Source: an uncultured Propionibacteriaceae bacterium (GTDB lineage: Bacteria > Actinomycetota > Actinomycetes > Propionibacteriales > Propionibacteriaceae). Taken from it: a DNA stretch of 40,728 nucleotides. Made by a program: the position numbers and the translations under genes. The stretch is from assembly GCA_902805915.1 (NCBI GenBank), contig CADCUO010000005.1:1-40728 (forward strand), read 5' to 3'. Of the stretch, positions 1 through 9,355 are shown one piece after another. Each line of letters begins with the position of its first letter. The stretch's first letter is position 1. The notes beneath the pieces were generated by a model that saw only the letters and a list, made by a program, of their open reading frames with translations, ran no database searches and was not told the origin of the DNA.

Positions 1-2
1 GC

Positions 3-119
3 GGCCTCATCCAGCACCGAGCCAAAACCAACGCCACCTACCTCAGCCGGCGCAAACTCAACCCCACCAAACGGGCAAAACCCGATGAGTCAACGACCAC
101 CACGACGCGGGCATCTTGA
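3..119 (+). CDS. 3' end of an unidentified gene (cut by window edge)
   Basis: An open frame runs in from the window edge and stops at TGA 117-119. The visible residues read GLIQHRAKTNATYLSRRKLNP and continue as a basic, Thr-rich tail. The third codon positions are strongly G/C only in this frame, which supports real coding, although the stretch is richer in A than the rest of the window. It converges on the ABC-F gene. The tail is too short to assign; a transposase or other accessory protein is possible but unproven. Two copies of ATGAGTCA, at 85-92 and 121-128, flank the stop. Confidence 0.4.
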   Translation, partial: GLIQHRAKTNATYLSRRKLNPTKRAKPDESTTTTTRAS

Positions 120-140
120 CATGAGTCATCAGGATCCCGT

Positions 141-1733
141 TTAGCCGTCCAGAAGGGGATCGGCGACGGCTCCCAGGTCGATCCGGTACGTCAGCCCGAG
201 CTCACTGAGGAAGGCATCGTCGTGGCTGGCGACCAACAAGGCGCCACGGTACTGGGTGAGGGCCTGGGTGAGCTGACGAATGCTGTCCAGGTCGAGGTTG
301 TTGGTCGGCTCGTCCAAGATCAACAGCTGGGGCGGTGGCTCGCTCAGCAGCAGCGCCGCCAGCGTCGCCCGGAACCGCTCCCCGCCGGACAGGGTGCCGA
401 CTGGCCGGGCGATAGTGTCGGCATCCAGTAGGAACCGGGCCAGCTCCGCCCGGAGCTGGTTGTCGTCTGCCGTGGGTGCTAGCCGGCTGACGGCGGCCAG
501 CACCGAGTCGCGGTCGTCCAGCAGCTGTAGCCGCTGCGGCAGCAGCCGGTACGGCACCCGCAGCGACACGGTGCCTGACCGGGGCTCGATCTCGCCGCGG
601 ATGGTGTCGATCAGCGTGGTCTTGCCGGAGCCGTTGGGGCCCACCAGACCGACCCGCTCCGGACCGCGGATGTGCAGGGAGACCACCGCACCGTTGCGGA
701 GGACGAGGTTCTCGGTGACGACGATGTCACGGCCGGGCGGCACACTGGTCCGGCTCAGGTCCACCTCGATCGAGTCGTCGTCGCGGACCCGTTCTTCAGC
801 CTCCTCCAGTCGGCGCCTTGCGTCGGCGACATCGGCCTGGTGGCCCCCGCGGAGCTTGCCGGCCGACACCTCCGCCGTCCCCTTCTTGGCCCCGGCCACG
901 ATCTTGGGCACGTTGCCGGCCTGGCTGCGGGCGAAGCGCTGACGTCGGTCCAGCTTGATCCGCGCCTCGGCCAGCTCGCGCTGCTGTCGCTTCAGGTCTG
1001 ACTCGGCCGCGCGTACGCCACGCGCGGCGGCTTCCTGCTCGACCGCCAACGCGTCGGTGAAGGCGGTGAAGTTGCCACCGAAGAACGTGATGCCGCCGGC
1101 TCGCATCTCTGCCATGTGTTGGACCAGGTCCAGCAGGTCCCGGTCATGGCTCACCACGATGGCCTGCCCCCGCCACGAGGTAAGGGCGGCGTACAGCCTG
1201 GCCCGGGCGCCGCTGTCGAGGTTGTTGGTGGGTTCGTCGAGGAGCAGCAGGTCGGGCTCGGACAGGAACTGCGCCGCGAGGGCCAGCAGGATCACCTCCC
1301 CGCCGGAGAGTGTCCCGATGGGCCGCCGGAGGTCCAGGTCGGCGAAGCCGAACCGGGCCAGCATGGCGATGGACCGGTCGGGCAGGTCCCACTGGTCGCC
1401 CACCACCTCGAAGTCGGCGGGCTGGCCCTGCCCGGCGTCGATGGTGGCCAGGGCTGCGAGTACGGCCTCAATGCCGAGCACGTCGGCGACGGTCCGGTCG
1501 CTCTGCAGGACCAGGTGCTGCGGCAGGTAGCCGACCCGCTCCGGTCTGGACACGGAGCCTCGGGTCGGCATCAGCTCGCCGGCGATGATCTTGAGCAGGG
1601 TGGACTTGCCGACCCCGTTGCGGCCGACCAGGCCCGTGACCTGGTCAGGGAAGGCGCAGGTAAGGCCGGCAATGGCGAGCTCGCCGGACGGCCAGGCGAA
1701 CCACAGGTCAGAACAGACAACGGAGGAAGGCAT
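141..1733 (-). CDS. ABC-F family ATPase (ribosome-associated type)
   Basis: This is a 530-residue soluble protein with two ABC ATPase cassettes and no membrane segments, the hallmark of the ABC-F class. Members act on the ribosome as translation factors or antibiotic-resistance proteins rather than as transporters. Cassette 1 has Walker A GRNGVGKST (37-45), signature LSGGE (142-146) and Walker B LLLLDEPTNNLD (162-173). Cassette 2 has Walker A GPNGSGKTT (365-373), LSGGERFR (448-455) and LILDEPTNNLD (471-481). A basic and acidic helical linker spans about 235-325. The ATG has GGAG about 6 bases upstream. Whether it is a housekeeping EttA-like factor or a resistance protein cannot be told from sequence. 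A short upstream ORF that ends on its start codon hints at translational control. Confidence 0.93.
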   Translation of the reverse strand: MPSSVVCSDLWFAWPSGELAIAGLTCAFPDQVTGLVGRNGVGKSTLLKIIAGELMPTRGSVSRPERVGYLPQHLVLQSDRTVADVLGIEAVLAALATIDAGQGQPADFEVVGDQWDLPDRSIAMLARFGFADLDLRRPIGTLSGGEVILLALAAQFLSEPDLLLLDEPTNNLDSGARARLYAALTSWRGQAIVVSHDRDLLDLVQHMAEMRAGGITFFGGNFTAFTDALAVEQEAAARGVRAAESDLKRQQRELAEARIKLDRRQRFARSQAGNVPKIVAGAKKGTAEVSAGKLRGGHQADVADARRRLEEAEERVRDDDSIEVDLSRTSVPPGRDIVVTENLVLRNGAVVSLHIRGPERVGLVGPNGSGKTTLIDTIRGEIEPRSGTVSLRVPYRLLPQRLQLLDDRDSVLAAVSRLAPTADDNQLRAELARFLLDADTIARPVGTLSGGERFRATLAALLLSEPPPQLLILDEPTNNLDLDSIRQLTQALTQYRGALLVASHDDAFLSELGLTYRIDLGAVADPLLDG

Positions 1734-1768
1734 CAGTGCTCCACGGACATCGACGAGTTGCGCAGCAT
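1733..1768 (-). promoter_or_regulatory. candidate upstream ORF (11 codons) of the ABC-F gene
   Basis: On the minus strand, ATG starts an 11-codon ORF (MLRNSSMSVEH). Its stop overlaps the ABC-F start as TGATG. The ABC-F Shine-Dalgarno GGAG lies inside the uORF, so ribosomes on the uORF would affect initiation. Several resistance ABC-F genes are known to be controlled by leader peptides. No good ribosome-binding site precedes this uORF, so it may be chance. Confidence 0.3.
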
Positions 1769-1863
1769 CGCGGATGCGGCTGCGCGGTGACGATCTCGAT
1801 GTCAGAGCGACACTGGCGTTCCTCGAGTCGGCGGCAGAGACGGGACCACCCTAGGACGAAGGA

Positions 1864-1903
1864 CCTGGCCGGGCAACACCTTTCGGGGTGTCGCCCGGCC
1901 AGG
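1864..1903 (-). terminator. strong hairpin terminator after the epimerase gene
   Basis: The arms CCTGGCCGGGC.ACACC and GGTGTCGCCCGGCCAGG form a 17-position stem with one mismatch (A1875/C1892) and a 6-base loop. It begins 12 bases past the epimerase stop and separates that operon from the ABC-F gene. No U-tract follows on the minus strand, which is common for actinobacterial terminators. Confidence 0.75.
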
Positions 1904-1915
1904 CCGCGACGTCGG

Positions 1916-2770
1916 TCAGGCGTAGTCCCGCCAGCTGTACTCCGGGTTGTAGCCCAACAGCTCCCGGGCCTTGTCAATGGCCAGCAGCGTTTCATGATCA
2001 TCAACTGGGCGCTTCAACTCCAGGCCAGGGAACTGGTCCGCCAGCAGCTCAGCGTTGCTGGCCTTCATGATCGTGTCCGCCGCAGCGATCACGAAGCTGT
2101 GCGCGCCAGGCAGCTCGGCAGTCACCGAGAGCCGGCACGCCTGGCCGACGTCACGGGCGTCCACGTAGCCCCACAGGTTCCAGCGCCGCAAGGCGAAGTC
2201 GTCCTGGTATCCGGCCACCCGCTGGTAGTCGGACTCAAGGTGCACGTTGGACAGCCGGAGGGCGATGAAGCTGCCGCCGGTCCACTCCGCGAAGTGCACC
2301 GCCATGGTCTCCCCCACTACCTTCGACAGGGCGTAGGTGCTGGTCGGCAGCGGGTAGTGGTCCTCGTCGATCGGGGCGTAGCGCGGTGGGGTGTCGAACG
2401 GCAGGCCGAACGTCGTCTCACTGGACGCCCAGACCACCTTGTTGATCCTCAGCAGCTGGGCGGCCGAGAACACGTTGAAGTTCATCGCGGTGTTGTCGGT
2501 GAAGGTGGTGCTGGCCGGGAACAGCCCTGGTGCCGGGATCGCCGCCAGGTGCACGATGGCGTCGACACCCTGCAGCACGTCCACGGTCTGCCCGAAGTCG
2601 GTCAGGTCCGCACGGACCAGCCCGACACCGACATCCTGCGCGAACTCCCCGTACCCGCCCGCGCGCCCGGTGGAGTCAATCGGGACCACCGTGTACCCGT
2701 GTTCCAGGAAGTCGCGGACGACGACCCGCCCGGTCTTTCCGGCTGCTCCGGTGATGGCGACCGTGGCCAC
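1916..2770 (-). CDS. NAD(P)-dependent epimerase/dehydratase (extended SDR)
   Basis: This is a 284-residue Rossmann-fold protein of the extended short-chain dehydrogenase/reductase type. The N-terminal nucleotide-binding motif is TGAAGKTG (7-14), followed by the acidic DLT region and VHLAA. The catalytic YxxxK appears as YALSK, preceded by a serine pair in WASSETTF. It probably acts on a sugar nucleotide or related carbonyl substrate, which cannot be specified. The GTG start lies 3 bases after the stop of the aldo/keto reductase, so the two are probably co-translated as one redox operon. A strong hairpin ends the operon. Confidence 0.85.
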   Translation of the reverse strand: MATVAITGAAGKTGRVVVRDFLEHGYTVVPIDSTGRAGGYGEFAQDVGVGLVRADLTDFGQTVDVLQGVDAIVHLAAIPAPGLFPASTTFTDNTAMNFNVFSAAQLLRINKVVWASSETTFGLPFDTPPRYAPIDEDHYPLPTSTYALSKVVGETMAVHFAEWTGGSFIALRLSNVHLESDYQRVAGYQDDFALRRWNLWGYVDARDVGQACRLSVTAELPGAHSFVIAAADTIMKASNAELLADQFPGLELKRPVDDHETLLAIDKARELLGYNPEYSWRDYA

Positions 2771-2773
2771 GGG

Positions 2774-3796
2774 TCAGCGTCCCCCTTCGATCTTGCGGCT
2801 GCGCTGCGCCTCGCCGGGCTCGCCGTAGGGGTAGTCATCCGGCGTCGGCTTGCCCGCCTCCGAGAGCAGATCCATCTCCTCGTCGCTGAGGTGCACGCCG
2901 GCGGCCGCCAGGTTCTGCTCCAGCTGCTCGTGCGTCCGGGCTCCCATGATCACCGAGGTAACAGCCGGCTGGTCAACCAGCCAGGCCAGCGCGACCTGAG
3001 CCATCGAGTCGCCGCGCTGCTCGGCGACGGAGCGGACCGCGTCAATCACCGCCCAGGTGCGGTCGACGTTGCGGCGGTCGTACGCCTCCATCCCTCGGCT
3101 CGGGTTCTCGCCGAGCCGGGTGGCGCCTGTCGGGGCCACGTCACGCTGGTACTTGCCGGTGAGCCAGCCGCCGCCCAGCGGCGACCACGGCAGCAGACCG
3201 AGACCGTACTCGTCGCAGGCGGGGATGATCTCCAGCTCGATGTCGCGGACGAGCAGGTTGTACTGCGGCTGCAGCGTCACAGGTGCGGTCAGGCCGGTAG
3301 CGCGCTCGGCCGTCTGGGCGATCTGCCATCCGGTGAAGTTCGACAGACCGAAGTAGTGGATCTTTCCAGCCTGCACGGCGTCGTCGATGAAGCGCAGCGT
3401 CTCGTCGATCGGGGTGTACGGGTCCCAGGCATGCATCTGGTACAGGTCGACTGTGTCGACCTGCAGTCGCTTCAGCGACGCGTGCAGAGCATCGCTGAGG
3501 TGACGCCGGGACAGGCCCACCCCGGTGGGGGTGTTGTCCATCGGGAACCGACCCTTGGTGGCGATCACTACCTCGGTACGGCGGCCCGGTCTGGCCTCCA
3601 GCCATCGCCCGATGATCGACTCGGTTTCCCCGGCGTTGTACACATCGGCAGTGTCGATCAGCGTGCCGCCGGCCTCGCAGAACGTGTCGAGCTGGGTGAA
3701 GGCGTCCTTCTCTGGTGTCTCAGCGCCGAAGGTCATGGTGCCCAACGTCAGCGTGGACACCGCGGTCCCGCTGCTGCCCAGTAATCCGTACTCCAT
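2774..3796 (-). CDS. aldo/keto reductase
   Basis: This 340-residue (alpha/beta)8-barrel oxidoreductase uses NADPH to reduce carbonyls. The catalytic tetrad is visible: Asp48 and Tyr53 in DTADVYN, Lys81 in ATKGRF, and His122 in YQMHAWD. The C-terminal cofactor motif is present as VIMGARTHEQLEQNLAA. Its length and motifs fit the family of AKRs related to YajO or potassium-channel beta subunits. The ATG is preceded by GAGGAG at a good distance. It is the first gene of a two-gene unit with the epimerase and is divergent from the sigma factor gene. The substrate is unknown. Confidence 0.92.
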   Translation of the reverse strand: MEYGLLGSSGTAVSTLTLGTMTFGAETPEKDAFTQLDTFCEAGGTLIDTADVYNAGETESIIGRWLEARPGRRTEVVIATKGRFPMDNTPTGVGLSRRHLSDALHASLKRLQVDTVDLYQMHAWDPYTPIDETLRFIDDAVQAGKIHYFGLSNFTGWQIAQTAERATGLTAPVTLQPQYNLLVRDIELEIIPACDEYGLGLLPWSPLGGGWLTGKYQRDVAPTGATRLGENPSRGMEAYDRRNVDRTWAVIDAVRSVAEQRGDSMAQVALAWLVDQPAVTSVIMGARTHEQLEQNLAAAGVHLSDEEMDLLSEAGKPTPDDYPYGEPGEAQRSRKIEGGR

Positions 3797-3846
3797 CTGT
3801 ACCGCTCCTCAAACCTGGATGATGCCGCCGGTTGTCCACGCGGCCT

Positions 3847-3882
3847 TCGGTGATCGTCGGGTTTTCGTACTGTCACCGACGA
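3847..3882. promoter_or_regulatory. two overlapping inverted repeats, possible operator
   Basis: In the 241-base divergent gap between the aldo/keto reductase and the sigma factor, TCGGTGA (3847-3853) pairs with TCACCGA (3873-3879). TCGTCGG (3854-3860) pairs with CCGACGA (3876-3882). The right arms overlap, so the two pairings exclude each other. This could be an operator or an RNA switch of either gene. I see nothing else convincing in the gap. Confidence 0.3.
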
Positions 3883-4037
3883 CTCACCCTATCCAGGCGC
3901 TGCACGGGCTGCGTTCCCGCCTCTGAAGGGATGCAACCAAGCCGGCTCCGCATGCGTAGTCGGTTCATGAGGGATCTCCGAGCCGCCGCCGGCGGTGAAC
4001 GCCTGCGAGCACTCGCCAGCACGCAGCCGAGCCGGCG

Positions 4038-4616
4038 ATGAGCAATGCGACGGTGCGCCAGCGGCCAACGACAGGCAGGATCTCCGCTCGGGGAACTCTG
4101 CTGGCGGCCCCCACGGTGGTGATGGATGAGGAAGCATTCGACGCCTTCTATCAGGACTCGTTCCGTCGGCTGGTCGGACAGATCTATGCCATGTGCGGCA
4201 ATGTGGCCGAGGCGCAGGACTGCGTCCAGGAAGCCTTCGTCCGCGCCTGGGACAAGCGCAGGTCGCTCGACGTCGAGCAGTCCCCGGAAGCTTGGGTACG
4301 GACTGTCGCCTATCGACTGGCAGTGAGTCGCTGGCGCCGGGCTCGGAAGGCCTTCCTGCCGGCCGACCGCGCCCATGAACCGCCGCCACCACAAGAACCT
4401 GACATCACCCGGGTGGCGCTGGCCCGGGCGCTGCAGTCGCTGCCCGCCGACCAACGTCGAGCGATCGTGCTGCACCATCTGTGCGACATGTCGGTTGCCG
4501 ACGTCGCCCTGGAGGTCAACGCACCTATAGGTACCGTCAAGGCGCGGCTCTCCCGCGGCCGTGCCGCCCTCGCCTTGCTGCTTGCCGACGACGCCGAGCA
4601 GGTGCGCCATGGCTGA
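4038..4616 (+). CDS. ECF (SigE-family) RNA polymerase sigma factor
   Basis: The protein has up to 192 residues. Region 2 is visible as LVGQIYAMCGNVAEAQDCVQEAFVRAW, and region 4 as ALQSLPADQRRAIVLHHL followed by the helix-turn-helix VADVALEVNAPIGTVKARLSRGR. It would direct RNA polymerase to a small regulon. Neither candidate start (ATG 4038, or ATG 4122 giving MDEEAFDAFY) has a clear Shine-Dalgarno. The later start matches where the conserved domain begins. The 3' end overlaps the next gene by 8 bases (ATGGCTGA), so the downstream membrane protein is probably its partner or regulator. Confidence 0.9.
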   Translation: MSNATVRQRPTTGRISARGTLLAAPTVVMDEEAFDAFYQDSFRRLVGQIYAMCGNVAEAQDCVQEAFVRAWDKRRSLDVEQSPEAWVRTVAYRLAVSRWRRARKAFLPADRAHEPPPPQEPDITRVALARALQSLPADQRRAIVLHHLCDMSVADVALEVNAPIGTVKARLSRGRAALALLLADDAEQVRHG

Positions 4617-5718
4617 CCGCGACCCGTTCACCCAGCTGTGCGAGCTCGCTCGAGTCGGTGAGCAGCACGCCGAACCGTTAGCTGCCAGCCTGGTCCGCGC
4701 CCGCGGTACGCAACGGCGGCGCCGCCGGCACGCGCTGGTCGCGGCTGCTGTCGCAGTCGTCGCAGTGGTGGCCGGCGGCACTGCCCTGTCTGGTACCGGG
4801 TTGAGCTCGGACGGCCACCCCGCCCCGGTGGCGTCCTCGGGAGTCACTGCCCTGCCTACCGCCACAGACAGCCCTTATGCCGGCACCGGGCGGTCCGTTA
4901 CCGCACCAGCCACCGACGCGCCCAGCGCGGCTGCACAGTCGCGCAGCGCTCCCCCCAGCAAGCCATCTCACAACACCACGGCACGCGCAGGCAAAGCGAC
5001 CGCAAGCAAAGGGACCTCAGGCAAACGGACAACAGGCAAGGCGCCCGCAACCAAGCCGCCGACTACCACCGCACCGTCGACGACCGCGCCACCGCCGGCC
5101 CGCATTCTGTCCCCGACGGATTTGATCGACGCGGCTGAGGTGCCTCTGGGGGCCAACCACGAAGCGGTGGTCGTCTCCGATCCCGATGTCGGCCGGAAGC
5201 CCAACAAACTGTCCGCCTGCCAAGCCGGATCGGCTACCGACCTGGGCGCAACCGAAGCGCTGCCTCGCAACTTTGGACCGGGTCGCCTCGACAGCCCAAC
5301 TGGTCGGTTGCCGGAGATTTACACCCTGACGCTGCAGTTCGACGACGCAACCCAGGCAGCCAAGGCGGAGGCCACCTACACCGGCTGGCTGGTGGACTGC
5401 GCCAGCACGTTGGATGCCGACGGCTATCGGATGCTTCGGCCGAAGGTCGGAGACTCCCTGGCGCCCATCACTGTCAACACCGGCTCCGGACAGGGCCGGG
5501 CGTACGACCTCGTGTACTCCGAACCCGGTGAACCTTCAGAAAGCGGAACCTTCGAAAACGTGGGGCTGCTTGTCGTCGACGACCGGTTGTTGATCATGGT
5601 CCGCGTCGTCCAGGGGCAGGACGACAACGCCTACTACTGGGGTGACAACCCGGTGGAGGGCCTGGGAAAGCATCCCTTCTACGCGATGATGTCAGTCGCC
5701 GCGAAGAAGCTGGCCTAA
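4609..5718 (+). CDS. single-pass membrane protein, candidate partner of the ECF sigma factor
   Basis: This is a 369-residue protein. The ORF track starts 16 codons too early; the ATG overlapping the sigma stop is preferred. The layout is a short basic cytoplasmic segment (1-41), one membrane helix (about 42-60), a long Thr/Ser/Pro/Lys-rich linker (about 66-163) and an external domain of about 200 residues with two cysteines that could form a disulfide. There is no zinc anti-sigma motif (HxxxCxxC), so an anti-sigma role rests on operon context only. It could instead be a cell-surface sensor or a lipid- or wall-binding protein. I do not recognise the external domain. Confidence 0.82.
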   Translation: MADRDPFTQLCELARVGEQHAEPLAASLVRARGTQRRRRRHALVAAAVAVVAVVAGGTALSGTGLSSDGHPAPVASSGVTALPTATDSPYAGTGRSVTAPATDAPSAAAQSRSAPPSKPSHNTTARAGKATASKGTSGKRTTGKAPATKPPTTTAPSTTAPPPARILSPTDLIDAAEVPLGANHEAVVVSDPDVGRKPNKLSACQAGSATDLGATEALPRNFGPGRLDSPTGRLPEIYTLTLQFDDATQAAKAEATYTGWLVDCASTLDADGYRMLRPKVGDSLAPITVNTGSGQGRAYDLVYSEPGEPSESGTFENVGLLVVDDRLLIMVRVVQGQDDNAYYWGDNPVEGLGKHPFYAMMSVAAKKLA

Positions 5719-5728
5719 GACCGAAGGT

Positions 5729-6475
5729 CTACCGGCTGCCCTTGGTCAGTGAGCCGAGCAGATCCCGATTGAGCCGGGAGATGGTTTCGAAGGGGATGCC
5801 CTTCGGGCAGACGGCGGTGCACTCACCGATGTTGGTGCAGCCGCCAAACCCTTCGACGTCGTGCTGCGCAACCATGTTCGCCACCCGGCTGTACCGTTCG
5901 GGCTGGCCTTGGGGCAGCAGGTTGAGGTGGGTGACCTTCGCGGCGGTGAACAGCATCGCCGAGCCGTTCGGGCAGGCCGCGACACAGGCGCCACAGCTGA
6001 TGCAGGTGGCAGCGTCGAAGGCGGCGTCGGCGGCAGCCTTGGGCACCGGGGTGGCATGGGCGTCCGGCGCGGACCCGGTCGGGACGCTGATGTAGCCGCC
6101 GGCCTGGATGATGCGGTCGAATGCTCCACGGTTGACGACGAGGTCCTTGATCACCGGGAACGGCTCGGCGCGCCACGGCTCCACGTCGATCACCGCTCCG
6201 TCGGCGAACGACCGCATGTGGAGCTGGCAGGTTGTGGTCTGCTGCGGACCGTGGGCGGCGCCGTTGATGACGACTCCGCACTGGCCACAGATGCCTTCGC
6301 GACAGTCGTGGTCGAAGGCGATGGGGTCGTCGCCTTCCAGGGTCAGCCGCTCATTCAGTACATCGAGCATCTCCAAAAAGGACATGTCCTCGGAGACGTT
6401 CTCGACGCCGTAGGTGACCATGCGACCCTCGGTTTGTGCGTTCGGCTGCCGCCAGACCCGCAACGTGATGTTCAC
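5729..6475 (-). CDS. sdhB: succinate dehydrogenase iron-sulfur subunit
   Basis: This 248-residue subunit passes electrons from the SdhA flavin to quinone through three clusters. The [2Fe-2S] ligands are Cys58, 63, 66 and 83 ([10 protein letters not shown]...C). The ferredoxin-like part has [12 protein letters not shown] (158-168) and [12 protein letters not shown] (213-223), which together hold the [4Fe-4S] and [3Fe-4S] centres. The start is GTG, 10 bases after the sdhA stop. It is the last gene of sdhCAB and converges with the sigma-partner gene only 10 bases away. The short dyad AGACC-GAA-GGTCT in that gap is too weak to call a terminator. Confidence 0.96.
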   Translation of the reverse strand: MNITLRVWRQPNAQTEGRMVTYGVENVSEDMSFLEMLDVLNERLTLEGDDPIAFDHDCREGICGQCGVVINGAAHGPQQTTTCQLHMRSFADGAVIDVEPWRAEPFPVIKDLVVNRGAFDRIIQAGGYISVPTGSAPDAHATPVPKAAADAAFDAATCISCGACVAACPNGSAMLFTAAKVTHLNLLPQGQPERYSRVANMVAQHDVEGFGGCTNIGECTAVCPKGIPFETISRLNRDLLGSLTKGSR

Positions 6476-6485
6476 TTAGGCATCC

Positions 6486-8524
<2,039 letters not shown>

Positions 8525-8525
<1 letters not shown>

Positions 8526-9235
8526 CACTTCACCAGTCCCATCAAGATTGCGAACGGAGGCAATAGAAAGCCGATCGTGACCACCGCAGTTAGCGCGTAG
8601 GCCAGGACGTTGATCCGCCGGCGCGCGGCGGGGCTGGTGTTGGCGCCCAAAGTGGTGAGTGCGCTCCACGTTCCGTGGCGCAGATGGAGTCCCACCGCGA
8701 TCATGGCGATGGTGTAGGCGAGCACCACCCACCAGATCTGGAAGCCGTTGACCACCCGCTCGTACGGGCTTGCTGTGGCACCTCCGTGCGCGATCACGTT
8801 GGCGGTGAGGTGCAGCAGGTGATAGACGACGAACAAGATGATGATGATGCCGCCCCACCGCAGGGTGAAGGACGCGTAGCTTCGTTGCACACCGCGCCTC
8901 GCTTTGGCGCTCTGGTAGCGCTTGGCGCCACCTCGCGCGGCGTTCGCCCGACGCCACAAGACAATGGCCGCGTACATGTGGACGATAACGCTCGCCAGCA
9001 GGACGACCCGGATGATCCAGAGCAGCCCGGTGTGGGGAAGTAGTGGTTCACCGATCTCGCGCAGGTGATGGGCGTACTCGTCAAAAGACGCCTGGCCAGC
9101 GAAGACCTTGAGGTTGCCGTACATATGGGCGATCAGGTAGCCGATCAAGATCAAACCGCTGACCGCCATCAGCGCTTTCAGCGCCACGGTTGACCTCGCT
9201 GCCTGGCGAGCAGGGGTCATAGAGACAGTTGCCAC
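8525..9235 (-). CDS. sdhC: succinate dehydrogenase cytochrome b subunit
   Basis: This 236-residue membrane anchor has five predicted helices and histidines suited to haem b: [25 protein letters not shown] and VGLHLRHG. It fits the single-subunit b558 anchors of Gram-positive SdhCAB complexes, which use menaquinone and have no SdhD. The GTG start (9235) is chosen; an internal ATG five codons later (MTPARQ) is an alternative. The operon promoter must lie in the 120-base gap to trmD. There I see only a half CRP-type site (TTGTGA) and no clear -10/-35 pair. Confidence 0.93.
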
Positions 9236-9355
9236 GCCCCAACATTAGATCCCTTCCTTGACAACCGGTACGCGAGGTGGCACTCCGTGACGAGTATCTC
9301 CTTTTGTCAGTTAGGCGGATCACAATGAAGGCGGCGGAAGGCGCTCGAACTGACG

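Noticed and set aside
1736-3784. 682-residue plus-strand ORF opposite the epimerase and aldo/keto reductase
   Set aside because: It is an antisense shadow of two clear genes, caused by high GC; it has no domain and poor sequence.
3832-4041. 69-residue ORF just upstream of the sigma factor
   Set aside because: It starts at TTG, has mixed codon bias and no ribosome-binding site; the ATGA overlap with the sigma start is probably chance.
5718-5730. AGACC-GAA-GGTCT dyad between the sigma partner and sdhB
   Set aside because: Only a 5-bp stem with a 3-base loop and no U-run; too weak to call a terminator.
8526-8957. N-terminal 144 codons of the 823-residue sdhA ORF
   Set aside because: This stretch lies over sdhC on the same strand and has no homology to SdhA; the ATG overlapping the sdhC stop is the real start.
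9236-9355. CRP/GlxR site upstream of sdhCAB
   Set aside because: Only one half (TTGTGA) matches; the other half (TAACTG) does not, so the site is not supported.
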